64,000 bases of DNA. It comes from Pseudocercospora fijiensis CIRAD86. Its lineage: Eukaryota; Ascomycota; Dothideomycetes; Mycosphaerellales; Mycosphaerellaceae. How positions within the stretch are numbered: the first letter of the stretch is position 1; each line of letters opens with the position of its first letter. A program made the position numbers and the translations under genes. This document shows positions 46,761 to 56,790 of this stretch, in pieces. The DNA lies in the NCBI RefSeq assembly GCF_000340215.1, contig NW_006921535.1, forward strand, positions 1,988,483 through 2,052,482. Direction: 5' to 3'. Under the pieces are notes generated by a model that ran no database searches, was not told where the DNA came from, and worked only from the letters and a program-made list of their open reading frames with translations.

Positions 46761-47717
46761 TTATGCCCGGAGTCCTCTCTGCTGTCTTCGCCAATGCACC
46801 AGATCGTGATTGACCATGACACCTTCTGGCATTCCCTGATCCATGCCATCCCTCACGTTCGTCGCTCCATCTAACTCCATGGCATCCTCGACGCCACCAA
46901 CCTCGCGCAGCACGTCTCCAAATGTATCCTCATGCACCTTCGTCCCTTGTTTATGCGATCTTGCTGGTTCTCTAGCCCGGCCTTCGCCGCTCAAAACGCT
47001 GCTTCTTCTCTTCTCAGCATGCATCGCGCTGGTCTTTGCAGCAGCCGCCAATTTCCTTAATGCCTGTTCTGCCAGCATGCCTTCCTCAGTCGCCTTCTTG
47101 CGCATTTGCCGCGCATCTTTCTCTCTTGCGGGGAACACCGGTGTCTGCTTCCACGCATGTTGTGGCGGGAGTGCCGGAAAATGATTTGGTATCCACGTTG
47201 GCGGCTTTTGCTCAATCAGCGGTTGGAGAAGTGTAGAGAAGTCTGGAGCTTGTGGAGGCGCATGATCTGGCTCTGGAATGGAAGGATATGAGATATCTTC
47301 CGGTAGCTCTAGATCGAGTTGAGGCTCCAGCAGAGAAGCGGTGTGCGTTATTGGTGTCTGTGCAAGCGCTGAAGCGAAATCTAGCGCTGTCGGCCTTGTC
47401 CTTCTGTTGGCATGCATAGATGTTCGCGCCTGCTTCAGAAATTGCAGCATGTATTCTTCCACCTGTGCGCGGAACATCTCGAGCGCTGAAGGCTTGACCG
47501 AGTCGTAGCCTGCCATCACTAGGGCTGCGCTGATGCTTTTGAGGATCTGACCTTGCACGAAGACTGGATCTTGCGGCGCTAGTTCGATATCTGTAGGACG
47601 TTGTTGTACATGTCGCAGCGCGCCACGTCGGACTCGTCGCCTCTTCTGAGGCGCGTCGTCCAAGGCATCGTGTGGTCGTTTCGTGCCAGCGACGGCTGGT
47701 TCTGGATCGGAAGCCAT
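46761..47717 (-). CDS. TAF8: TFIID subunit TAF8
   Basis: A histone-fold subunit of the general transcription factor TFIID (nucleus). Single exon, 318 residues from ATG 47717 (MASDPEPAVAGTKRPHDAL). Seen: a basic patch QKRRRVRRG that could serve as nuclear signal, the bromo-associated histone fold at about residues 55-120 (ILKSISAALVMAGYDSV, then RPTALDFASALAQ), and the TAF8 C-terminal segment PPTWIPNHFPALPPQHAWK, with TPVFPAREKDARQMRKKATE after it. That PxWxPxxFPxxPxxHtW motif is diagnostic of TAF8. The tail after about residue 240 is polar and variable. The open frame extends five codons upstream without an ATG. The gene's 5' side faces the foldback element 190 bp away. Confidence 0.9.
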   Translation of the reverse strand: MASDPEPAVAGTKRPHDALDDAPQKRRRVRRGALRHVQQRPTDIELAPQDPVFVQGQILKSISAALVMAGYDSVKPSALEMFRAQVEEYMLQFLKQARTSMHANRRTRPTALDFASALAQTPITHTASLLEPQLDLELPEDISYPSIPEPDHAPPQAPDFSTLLQPLIEQKPPTWIPNHFPALPPQHAWKQTPVFPAREKDARQMRKKATEEGMLAEQALRKLAAAAKTSAMHAEKRRSSVLSGEGRAREPARSHKQGTKVHEDTFGDVLREVGGVEDAMELDGATNVRDGMDQGMPEGVMVNHDLVHWRRQQRGLRA

Positions 47718-47905
47718 TAAGAGATGTCCCAAATGGCCGGTGGGATCGGAGTTGTTGCACTACAGCTCGTGGTATCTGCTCATCCTGAGTGTGAAGACGC
47801 TCCGGAATGTGTTGTGTTAATGTCTGTGGTTGCGCGAAGTCGAACTCCGAGGCTCAGAAGTTCAAGCTTGCGCGGAGTGAAGCGCACAGGCCACACGACG
47901 GAGCT

Positions 47906-49297
47906 CTATACACACCAGATTGTCAATGAAGAATTCACAACGCAATCTTTGCCCCTACAAGTTCTTTTTAATATATCTTTTTATCTAGAGGAGTTATAGC
48001 TTAATAATATAGGACAAAGATACTCTAATTTATGTATATTTCTAGAAAATATTAAAATTTCTAGTCGTTGCCTCCTAAATTAATAAGCTATATAGCTTAA
48101 AACTCTAAGTTAGAGATTTTAGAATTTTAGCGTTTTCTTGAGTCTTAATATACTATTTTTAGTAATCTAAAAACTAGGCCTTATAGTTTTACTTAATAAA
48201 AATCTATTTTAAGATTTTTCTCGTAATATAGCTACTATTAGTTCTATAATCTAGAATTTAAAACTTAAATTCTTCTTAGGTTCCCTTTCGTATATCTTTT
48301 TCTTTAGACGAGTTATAGCTTAGTAATATAAGACAAAAATAATCTGTTTTTAATCTAGTATTAGAAAATTACTAAAATTGTTATAGCTATCTACTAGGAT
48401 TAGCCTAAAATTCTAGAATAAAGATTTTAAGACTTTTGCTTTTTTTAAGCCTTAGTATACTATTTTTAGTAATCTAAAACCTAAACCTAATAGTTTTACC
48501 TAGTAGGAATCTATATTAAAGCTTTTACTTTAAATAAGCTATAAATAGTCTTATAACTTAGAAAAGAATATTCTTAAGAATTGTAAACTTTAAATTGCTA
48601 AGCCTACAATTGTTGAGAATATTCGCTTTAGGATTTTAAGACTAATAGCAAGCGTATTAAAATAAGAATCTCAAAATATATTTATACTAGGTAAAACTTT
48701 TAGGTCTAGGTTTTAGATTACTAAAAATAGTATACTAAGGCTTAATAAATACTAAAATCTTAAAATCTTTACCTAAGAGTTTTAGGCTAATCTTAGTATA
48801 TAGCTATAATAGTTTTAGTTATTTTCTAAAAATACATAAAAGTTAAAGTATATTTGTCTTATATTACTAAGCTATAGCTCTTCTAAATAAAAAGATAAAC
48901 TAACGAGAATATAGTAAGAAAATAATATTCCTTTCTAGATTATATTACTAATAGTTTATATAATAATATATAAATTGATATTTAGATTTTTATAAGATGA
49001 AACTATAAGATCTAGATTTTAGATTACTAAAAATAGTATGCTAAGGCCTAAAAAATGCTAAAATTGTTAAACTTCTAAATTAGACTTTTAGGCTATATAG
49101 CCTATAAATTCAATAGGTAACGACTAGAAATTTTATTATTTTCTAAAAATAGATACAAATTAGAGTATTTTTGTTCTACATTGTTAAGCTATAACTCCTC
49201 TATATAAAAAGATATATTAAAAAGAACTTGAAGGAGCAAAGATTGCGTTGTTGTCGCTACGGTCAGAAGTGCTGTATTGACAATCTGGTACGTATAG
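47906..49297. mobile_element. Palindromic foldback/MITE-like element, RIP-mutated
   Basis: A 1.39-kb AT-rich element whose two ends are inverted copies. The left end reads CTATACACACCAGATTGTCA and the right end, reverse-complemented, CTATACGTACCAGATTGTCA; both continue through AACGCAATCTTTGC and AAGTTCTTTTTAATATATC. The symmetry extends inward: ACTATTTTTAGTAATCTAAA occurs twice on the left (about 48153 and 48461) and twice inverted on the right (about 48716 and 49018). Each ~650-bp arm thus holds two ~320-bp tandem units, and the arms meet near 48600. No coding capacity, so it would need an enzyme supplied from elsewhere. No clear target duplication was found. Copies differ by C-to-T/G-to-A changes. 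Confidence 0.8.
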
Positions 49298-49396
49298 GCC
49301 TCCCTACCACAGCCCACCTTTCCATTCGCATGTGAAGTCATCCAATTAGCATCATAACTCACACGACAACGAGCCATGAGATAGCACCGGCACAAA

Positions 49397-51104
49397 ATGA
49401 GCGCGATTGAGGCGCTATACATCTACGACGAGCACAAGTACGTAAGTAGCAGACTGGCCGAACTCCTGGCACACTTTTACTGAGACTATACCAAGCACTG
49501 TGCTGTTCAACCATGTCTACACAGGCCGACCAGCTGCAGCATCCATAGTCCTCCCGCTCTACCTCCAGCATGAATCGCCGCGACCGAGCGTGATCCAAAT
49601 CACTTCTACCAATCCGCCAACGGTCCTCTTTTCAATCGTTCAAGACAATCTGCTCTTCCTGTCGCCAGCCACCAACCATGTTGAGCCACTGGTTGTCCTC
49701 GAATTTCTGCACAGGGTTGCAGATGCTCTGGAAGAATTTCTGGGAAGTCCATTGATTGCGACAAAGCTTTCAGCAAACTATGATATTGTTGCACAGGTCG
49801 TGGCCGAAATGGCCGACTCTGGTGTCATCTGTCAAGGCGAAGCAAATGCGCTGCGAGATGTCGTAGAGACAGGCCCAGGTGTGCTCAAGAATCTTTTAGG
49901 AGGTGTTGGAATCCCTGGAGCGAGTCCTGCATTTGGTCCAGCAGGAGGTCTCTCAAGAACACTACAGCCTGCTCAGAGCGCACAAGGATCAGCAGTTCCA
50001 TGGCGGCGGAGCAATGTGAAGCACACGAGCAATGAATTATACGTGGACATTGTAGAGTCGCTATCTGTGACCATGGCGCCGTCAGGTCGAACTCTATCAG
50101 CCTTCTCGCATGGCAGTATAGCTTTCAACTCCAAAGTTAGTGGGGTGCCAGATCTGCTGCTGAGTCTAAGCACAGGCGGCAAAGGCGCTGGGATGGGCAC
50201 GCGCGGCGACCAGTTACGAATGGTGATGGAGCGTGTGGTACTTCACCCATGCGTCCGATTGAGCAGATGGAAGAGTGAGGGCGTTCTCTCATTTGTCCCT
50301 CCTGATGGACGTTTCGCACTTTGTGGCTACGAAGCAGACCTGCTAGGCCCAGAAATAAACTTCAGCACTTCGAGATCATCTTCGAACAAGCTGGATCTTC
50401 CAGCGACCATTGAGATCACTACTGGACTGGGACACTCGGGTGCAGACTTCGAGGTTCGTGCGAGACCATCGTCCATAGGCACATCAGCAGCAGCCGCTTC
50501 GCTACAGTCTCATCTCAGCTCATCAGGTCGAGCCGGTGGCTCAGCTTTCAGAGGACCTACTGGCGACTCCAAGGCGCCTGCACTGGAGGACTTGACTGTG
50601 CACATACCACTTCCCGCTACTGTGAGGAACTTGAGCGACATTCGCCCTACCAAAGGTGAAGCTCACTGGAGTCCAGCTGATGGTAGCGTGGAATGGAGAA
50701 TACCGCCCAAAGACTTCGGTCCTGGCGGAGCAGTGCTCAGGTGTACTGTGCAAGGGCCATTGCTCGACGATGGCGAAGAGGGTAATTCTAGTGTTGTCAA
50801 TGGTATGAGTGCTACGACTTACGATTACGATAACGACGAATCGAGCGCTCAGCAAGCCAAAAATGGCGGAGTCGATGCTGGCTTAAATGGATACGACCCA
50901 AGCAGGCGTGATAGGAACGCCGAACTCATGCCCAGCTCTGCTACCTTGAGCTTCAGTGTGAAAGGATGGTTAGCGAGCGGTTTAAAGGTTGACAGTCTAC
51001 TCCTGGACACCAAGAAGAGTCGTGGTCTTGGACCAGATGTAAAACCGTACAAGGGAGTCAAGTATCTTACAGTGAGTAGGAAAGGCGTGGAGTTAAGATG
51101 CTAG
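49397..51104 (+). CDS. APM3: AP-3 adaptor complex mu subunit
   Basis: The medium subunit of the AP-3 coat, which sorts cargo from Golgi/endosome to the vacuole. Model: 49397-49437 and 49496-51104 (549 residues). The 58-nt intron (GTACGT..CAAG) joins MSAIEALYIYDEHN to TVLFNHVYTGRPAAA, the longin-type N-terminal domain. After a linker comes a mu-homology domain: NELYVDIVESLSVTMAPSG, DLLLSLS, FVPPDGRFALCGYE, LEDLTVHIPLPATV and a closing KPYKGVKYLTVSRKGVEL. The order and motifs are those of mu chains; the N-terminus fits AP-3 better than AP-1 or AP-2. It is long compared with yeast (483 residues) because of Gly/Ser-rich inserts. The start lies about 100 bp from the foldback element. Confidence 0.9.
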
Positions 51105-51313
51105 AGTGTCAGCAACAGAAGCCTCTAGATTTTTCCCCTCGATTCTGCCATCATGCAAGCCACCGGTATACGTTGGACTCATATACCAAGCATTCGCCAT
51201 AATGAGTGTGCGAAACCAGCGCCGACAACGCTTCAAAGTTTCGGCAGAAATATTTTCCGAGGCTCATCACCTCAGAAACATTCCAGCTTGGACACGCCGC
51301 AGCTCTTCGAAGA

Positions 51314-52584
51314 ATGACAGATCATAGCACATGCCCACCGCTCACGCGGCAGTCCGTCAAAAATGCACATAAACGCATCGAGCCTTATATCCATCGTACG
51401 CCAGTCGTCACTTGCGAAACTCTCAACAGAATAGCATCGACCGCACAATCAGAAAGAGACGAGGGCCGACCAGTTGGCGAGACAAGTAATGGGACAGCAA
51501 ATCCAAAGATCAGGTTATTCTTCAAATGCGAGAATCATCAGAGGATTGGAGCTTTCAAAGCACGAGGTGCATTCCATGCGCTTGGCCGCTTAATCGAAGT
51601 AAAGGGCCTGGAGAATGTTCGCAAGACGGGTGTAGTCACACACAGCAGCGGTATGCCAGACAAACCTCCATGATATAGACTCTCCGATCTTTCTGATATG
51701 CAAAGGTAGGCAATCACGCTCAAGCTCTCGCCCTCGCTGCCAAAACTCATGGCGTCCCGGCTCACATCGTTATGCCCACGATAAGCACGCCTTCCAAAAT
51801 CGCTGGTACCAAGAGTCATGGGGCCAATGTCATCTTCTCAGGCTCGACTTCTGATGAGCGTGAAGCTGTCGTAAGAGATGTGATAGCAAAGACGGGCGCG
51901 ACATTGATCCCACCTTATGATCATCCTGATATCATCTTGGGACAAGGAACTCAGGCTTTGGAGTTGGAAGAGCAGGCGAAAGACTTGATATCACAACATC
52001 CTGACTTGAGCGTGAGTCGAGAGAAGTCAGGTTTGGATGCAGTTATAGCACCAATCGGTGGTGGAGGAATGCTGAGTGGGATTTGCACTGCACTTCACGG
52101 GACCGGGATCAAAGTCTTCGGCGCCGAACCAAACTTCGAAGGTGCGAATGATGCAGAGCTGGGGTTAAAGCAGGGAAAGAGGATCGAAAAAGTCAAGACT
52201 TTGACGATCGCTGACGGTTTGAGAACGCCTGTCGGTGAGATACCTTGGAGTATCATTACGGACAAGAGCAAGTTGGAGAGTATTTTCAGCGTGAGCGAAG
52301 AGCAGATCAAGGCTGCTTTACGACTGGCGATGGAAAGGGCAAAGTTGTTCATTGAGCCTTCTGCTGCTACGACACTAGCGGTTGTGCTTTACAATGAAGA
52401 GTTTCGATTATTGGTCGAGAGCATGGCTGGCAACGAAGGATGGAACATCGGTGTGATTCTCAGTGGTGGCAACACCACTGTCGAGGCGATTGCGAAATTG
52501 TTCACCCCAACGACAAATGGAGAAAGGGAGGCTGCGAAGATTGGCGTCAATGGCGAGAAGACTGCTGAAAATGTTGCAGGATAG
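51314..52584 (+). CDS. PLP-dependent serine racemase / threonine dehydratase-like enzyme
   Basis: A fold-type II PLP enzyme that racemises or dehydrates serine, threonine or hydroxyaspartate. Model: 51314-51650 and 51710-52584 (403 residues). The 59-nt intron (GTATGC, CTGAT branch, GTAG) joins VVTHSSG to NHAQALALAAKTHG. Seen: the Schiff-base lysine in RIGAFKARGA, the cofactor-phosphate/substrate loop SSGNHAQALALAA, and the glycine loop APIGGGGMLSGI, followed by VLSGGNTTV near the C-terminus. There is no ACT regulatory domain, so it is the short (racemase/SRY1-like) type rather than Ilv1. A hydrophilic insert of about 25 residues lies between the first helix and FFKCEN. Which reaction dominates cannot be told from sequence. 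Confidence 0.88.
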
Positions 52585-52992
52585 CCGGCTTGCCGACGTC
52601 AAGAGATCCCATCAGCATGGTGTGGTTGGATCGTAAGAGATCAAAAGCTTCGCAACCTGCTAATCATTCACCACTTTGCTCGCACGTGAAAAGCTTACCA
52701 TCGAAGCCAACCCCAAGCTTCCCAATAATCTGCGAACGCACAGTGGAAGTCGACCACTCACAATTACTCCTGTTGTGCGGCTGAAGTGCCGATCACAGCC
52801 ATCCTCGAAGAAAATGTTCACGAATAGCTTTTATTAAGCTTAACGCTGCCGCTGCCGCTTTCCCAAACGCATCAAGTCCGCTGGCTTAATTTATACCCTA
52901 TGATTCCTTCGAAAGTTTCACCTATACCGTAAAAGCCACGACCTCGTCGCGTGTGGCATCCGCGCTTCTCACTCACCTGTTCCCCGTCCAAC
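52585..52992. other. Intergenic region
   Basis: About 410 bases between the PLP enzyme and the Cys-rich membrane-protein gene. No supported gene or motif. Confidence 0.5.
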
Positions 52993-53982
52993 ATGTCCAT
53001 CATTCTACTCCTCTTCTTCTACTTTGGTACTTCTGTCTCCGCCCAAACTCCAGATTCCCAATGTTTCTGGAAAACTTCCAATCGAATCATCTCCAAAGCC
53101 TCACCAGGCTGGTACGTCGGTAATAACACCCAACCCACACCTACCGGGGCATCTCTCTGCAGTCTCAAAGGCTCAAAATGTGGCGAGGACTCCATATGTC
53201 ACTGGCCTAATGGATGACGAGGAGGGACAGGATATTATTTGGGTGGGTGTACGGATGGGAGTTATAAAGATGATGTTTGTCCCAGGGCGTGCAGGAAGCG
53301 AACGTAGTGCGCACCAGTGGAAAGACTGGAGCTTTTATTGGAAGTCATCGCTGACTCTCGGCCAGCTTCCAACTCGCACACATCTATCAGATGGAATCGT
53401 ACGGAACAATTATGGCATTGTTGTAGAGATGATGGCTTTAAATGTGATCATCCGACTTTGGAGACTTTTCAGGCTTTGAGTCCTAATGAGTGGAGGGCTT
53501 TGCCTAGTACTGCTACTAGGAGTACGGCGAGGACTGCTACTAGGACGGCGACTGGGACTGGGACTGCGAGGACTACCGGGGACAATGGAAGGGGAAACAG
53601 TACTGGAGGAGGAGGAGGTGGTGGTGGTGGTGGTGGTGGTGGTGGTGGATTGAGCACAGGAGCACAAGCAGGTATTGGTGTAGCATGTGGGTTGGTCGGG
53701 GTGGCGATTATTGGAGGATTGGCATTCTTTCTTGTGAGGAGGAAAAGCAGTCACAGTGCTGAGGAGGAAAACGTGGCGACAGAAGGAGGTGCGTCACGAG
53801 AACATACGCCTTTACTGCCGACATATGCATCGCAGGAGGAATCTAAGGCTCCGGTTGAGCATCAGAAGAAGCAGCAGCCGCCGGGGGAGTTGAGTGCTGC
53901 AAGTCAGATGCCACCGCCTCAGGAATTGGAAGGGACGCAGACTGAGCGGAGAGAACTTCCGGGAAACTTTGTGCAGAGATGA
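52993..53982 (+). pseudogene. Cys-rich, Thr-rich single-pass membrane protein, reading frame interrupted
   Basis: From ATG 52993 the frame encodes a signal peptide (MSIILLLFFYFGTSVSAQ) and Cys-rich text (QCFW, LCSLKGSKCGEDSICHWPNG), then TGA at 53215-53217. The same frame goes on convincingly (GYYLGGCTDGSYKDDVCPRAC) to a second stop (TAG near 53305). A related segment, SGKTGAFIGSHR, lies in another frame. The original frame resumes with WHCCRDDGFKCDHPTLETF, a Thr/Ala-rich stretch, poly-Gly, one membrane helix (AGIGVACGLVGVAIIGGLAF) and a cytoplasmic tail, ending at 53982. The layout is that of a fungal cell-surface protein with Cys-rich ectodomain. I tested candidate introns and none removes both stops in frame. 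Best read as a recently damaged gene; sequencing error or unusual splicing are alternatives. Confidence 0.6.
53604..53649 (+). repeat. GGA/GGT microsatellite (poly-Gly)
   Basis: A run of GGA then about twelve GGT triplets encoding 15 glycines just before the membrane segment. In this frame it is length-variable without frameshift. Confidence 0.9.
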
Positions 53983-54016
53983 TTTCGGAAACGCTTTCAT
54001 GATATGATGACTTGCT

Positions 54017-54187
54017 TCAGCACATTTCTTGGCCAGTTGGACATCCATGACTTCCATCGCTGCATTCGATTGCCGTTTCCACGGTCCTTTTGAAGCAGTA
54101 GCCGGTGTACTGCGCCTGGCCAGAGACTGTGTAACAGGACTGATTCCAGTCCTCGACGTCCGAGATCTGGATAGCGGAGCTGAAGCA
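54017..54187 (-). CDS. Probable 3' exon of a small Cys-rich (secreted-type) protein
   Basis: This minus-strand frame of 56 codons is too short for standard ORF lists but reads like a real protein: CFSSAIQISDVEDWNQ, then SCYTVSGQAQYTGYCFKRTV, then ECSDGSHGCPTGQEMC and TGA. It has six cysteines, no stop, and a good acceptor directly before it (ATTCGCAG at 54188-54195, after CTCTGAATCAC). The upstream exon or exons were not resolved. A frame containing MHSYATNCLPTTGRVLAYSF (54543 downward), ending at a GTACGTGG donor, is a possible partner but lacks a clear signal peptide. A role as an extracellular effector-like protein is inference from cysteine content only. Confidence 0.4.
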   Translation of the reverse strand, partial: CFSSAIQISDVEDWNQSCYTVSGQAQYTGYCFKRTVETAIECSDGSHGCPTGQEMC

Positions 54188-54195
54188 CTGCGAAT

Positions 54196-55202
54196 GGCGA
54201 GTGATTCAGAGAGTGGCTGCGGGCGCGATAGTGCGCTCTCGCCGGCAAAAGGACTTCCATCCGAGCTATTCGAAACAATGTAGTCGCCTGATGGTATGTG
54301 TTACAGACGGTTTGTGTGAGGGTCTCATCGGTAAGACTCCCGCTAGAACAGAGGCAGTAAATGGTACTCCCTTGCGGTATTGGCGAGGGGTGAGATTATC
54401 GCGTGCCGTTGCGAAGGCAGAAGGCTGGCTAGGTCAGTCTTGGCTTTCATTCTACTCGTAGTGGAGCACTTCCACGTACCGAGAAAAGAATATGCTAAAA
54501 CACGTCCTGTGGTGGGGAGACAGTTTGTGGCATAGCTGTGCATGGCCAAGAAGCAGAGAAGACCAATTTGATATTGCGTTGGCTCCAATTGTAAGTTTGT
54601 GCCCTAGTTCAGTATCTCTCGACGCAAATTAGTGTCTAAAGTTGGCGACGCCTCCGTAGAGCATCAAAGGACTTCCAAAATACTGTTTGATTGAGGTGCT
54701 TCCTCAGTGGGTGATTCTGCCGCAAGATCAAGCACTATGATCGGAGTGATAGGACCTTGCCAGGCGATCGCAAGATCGTGACGGACGCCTGTACTGTAGT
54801 GTGGCGGCCTGATCTCTGAGATTACCACAGCCTCTCATCAATTGGTATCTTACAGCATGTGCTATATTTACACTGCAGTGTGCCGCGCTTTGCCCTTTCT
54901 TTACCCCTCCTCGCTCTTGGACATGGCGGCGCTGCGATGCTGCCAGTTTGTGCTCTGGAAGCCAGGCTCGAAAGGAGGCGAGGCAGGTTCGGATGGACGT
55001 CCAAAGGTTGCGCTGCCATACGCTACCGAGACAATGCTTCTCCAGGTAGATGCAGCACAGCTGGCAGCGACCCTCCCTCATGGATAATGGCCGTTCTGCT
55101 CACGAGGGCGTGAGATCTCGTCGGTGCCAGAAGTCTTGTGGGCGTCCAATGACGATTCCATTTCTGATGGTGATGGTCTTCTTGCCATCATCTTTCCTAC
55201 AA
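54196..55202. other. Region without resolved genes
   Basis: About 1 kb of normal composition. It may contain the 5' exon(s) of the Cys-rich gene to the left. Other frames of 60-120 codons overlap one another and show no family motif. Confidence 0.4.
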
Positions 55203-55859
55203 TCACGCATCTCTGCCCCAGAGCTTCTTCCTCTCCGACCTGGCCAGTCTGGCCTCACTCTTCGTTCGACCCCATTTATCCTTGATCGCATCAATCTTTG
55301 CTTCGGCTTGCTTCGCGCGCTCTGGTGCTGTCACGCATAAGCTCACGAAGAATTGTGAGCATTTGAACTTTTCCGCTAGGCGCACTCGACTCCAGTAGTA
55401 TGGATCCTCCGTCCTCAATCTTATAATTTCATCAATTTCTACTTGGGTGAGATGATATTGTTTTTCGTACTCGGGCCGTACAGGCTTCAGACTCTTCGCA
55501 TTGACTTGCGTTGCCTGACGCTGCGCCGCTATTCGAGCCAAGATTGATGTTTTCTCTGTAGGCGCTCGTGCTCCAGATTTCGATGCCGATAATGCCTCTT
55601 CGTACAATTTTCTTCGCGGATCCGACTGGGGTAGGAATTTGCTCGGTGTGTGGTATACGTTAGGCACGCTCGGCGGTGGATTGAAAATGATGTGGTCTTT
55701 TGTTTCTGTCGTCGCTGGCGCAAATGAAGGATCTTGCTTCACGCGCAGAAGCTTTCTCGTTCTTCGATACGAAGCTGCATTGCGCCGGCATGTCTTGCAT
55801 ACAAAATTCGCTGTGTCTGCTGAAAAGAGAGGTCTCGTTGATGGCGACAGGAAGGACAT
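55203..55859 (-). CDS. MRPL20: Mitochondrial large-subunit ribosomal protein mL58 (MRP-L20 family)
   Basis: A component of the fungal mitochondrial 54S subunit. Single exon, 218 residues from ATG 55859 (MSFLSPSTRPLF); the frame is open 19 codons further up without a good context. The N-terminus is basic and Ser/Arg-rich, fitting mitochondrial import. Family blocks: RRTRKLLRVKQDPSF, NVYHTPSKFLPQSDPRRKLY, and the C-terminal YHLTQVEIDEIIRLRTEDPY, WSRVRLAEKFKCSQFFVSLC and ending KKLWGRDA. The helix-turn-helix-like segment before the Trp-Gly end is the diagnostic part of MRP-L20. Length fits the family. Confidence 0.88.
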   Translation of the reverse strand: MSFLSPSTRPLFSADTANFVCKTCRRNAASYRRTRKLLRVKQDPSFAPATTETKDHIIFNPPPSVPNVYHTPSKFLPQSDPRRKLYEEALSASKSGARAPTEKTSILARIAAQRQATQVNAKSLKPVRPEYEKQYHLTQVEIDEIIRLRTEDPYYWSRVRLAEKFKCSQFFVSLCVTAPERAKQAEAKIDAIKDKWGRTKSEARLARSERKKLWGRDA

Positions 55860-56197
55860 GGCAGTTGAAATGGCCGTGTGATGCCGATGCCGATGCCTCT
55901 GCGTGAATAAGATCAACTGAGCATTGAAGTTGATCCACTGTCGAAAGGAGAAATCGCGACCCGGCTTCCATCTCCGCGGTCAAGATTTGTGGCCTTAGAT
56001 TTGAGGTGTCAATATCGGCATACCTCATGACCTGTCTTACGGCCATCCCAACATTCTCTGCATTCGACTATATTGAGTCAGCGAATCTCATTGTACACCT
56101 CTGAACCACGAGCGACTTCACGAGTTCGAGCTCGCTCCATGGCACGACAGGATACAGATCTCCAGTAATACATTCGGGGCGCGATTCGCACTAGGCG

Positions 56198-56790
56198 ATG
56201 ATCTCTTTCAAAGCTATGCTGTAAGACCTTTCGACATACATTAAATCTGCTTCTCACATGCTATACCAGCCCGACTCCCGAAGCTTCGACTTCGACGCCT
56301 AGCGATGTGGGCACGGCACAGCCTGCATCGGACGCATCCGAGCTTGAGGCTATTTGCTGGCAATTCCTGTATGCATTAAATGCTCGTGACTTCAAATGTG
56401 AGCATCTGCTGCACCACTTCGCTCCGAATTTCGCTGCACATGCTTCTGGACAGCGTAATGCTGATTCTGTGGAAGAATTGCTTCAGAACAGGTAATGACA
56501 CTCCGCAACCATCGCTTCGTCATTCCAACCGACTCACGACATGCTGCTTTAGGCAAGAGGTTGTTCAGAAGAACCCAGAATTGCAGCTGCACTATGTGAG
56601 CGCCGTTACTGAAGTCCGCGAGAAGGATGGATATGCTGAAGTTCAGATGTTTACCGAAATCACTGGCATGCCGGCTGGCATTCGCCGTTCTGTTCTGAAC
56701 ATCTTCCACTGGAGGAAGGACAAGTCTCAAGACGGCGCCTGGCTGTGTTGTAGCTTTACCATCCTCGCTCAACAGCCTGGTCCAGGATGA
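56198..56790 (+). CDS. NTF2/SnoaL-like small protein
   Basis: Model: 56198-56220, 56270-56491, 56553-56790 (160 residues). Intron 1 is 49 nt (GTAAGA..CCAG) and intron 2 is 61 nt (GTAATG..TTAG); both keep one frame. The chain reads MISFKAML, then ELEAICWQFLYALNARDF, LLHHFAPNFAAHASGQRN, and after intron 2 ELQLHYVSAVTEVREKDGYA, EVQMFTEITGMP and WLCCSFTILAQQPG. An N-terminal helix pair followed by a curved beta-sheet is the cone-shaped NTF2-like/SnoaL fold. No catalytic set is evident, so it could bind a small ligand or serve as a polyketide-type cyclase relative. The first 8-residue exon is the least certain part. Confidence 0.6.
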
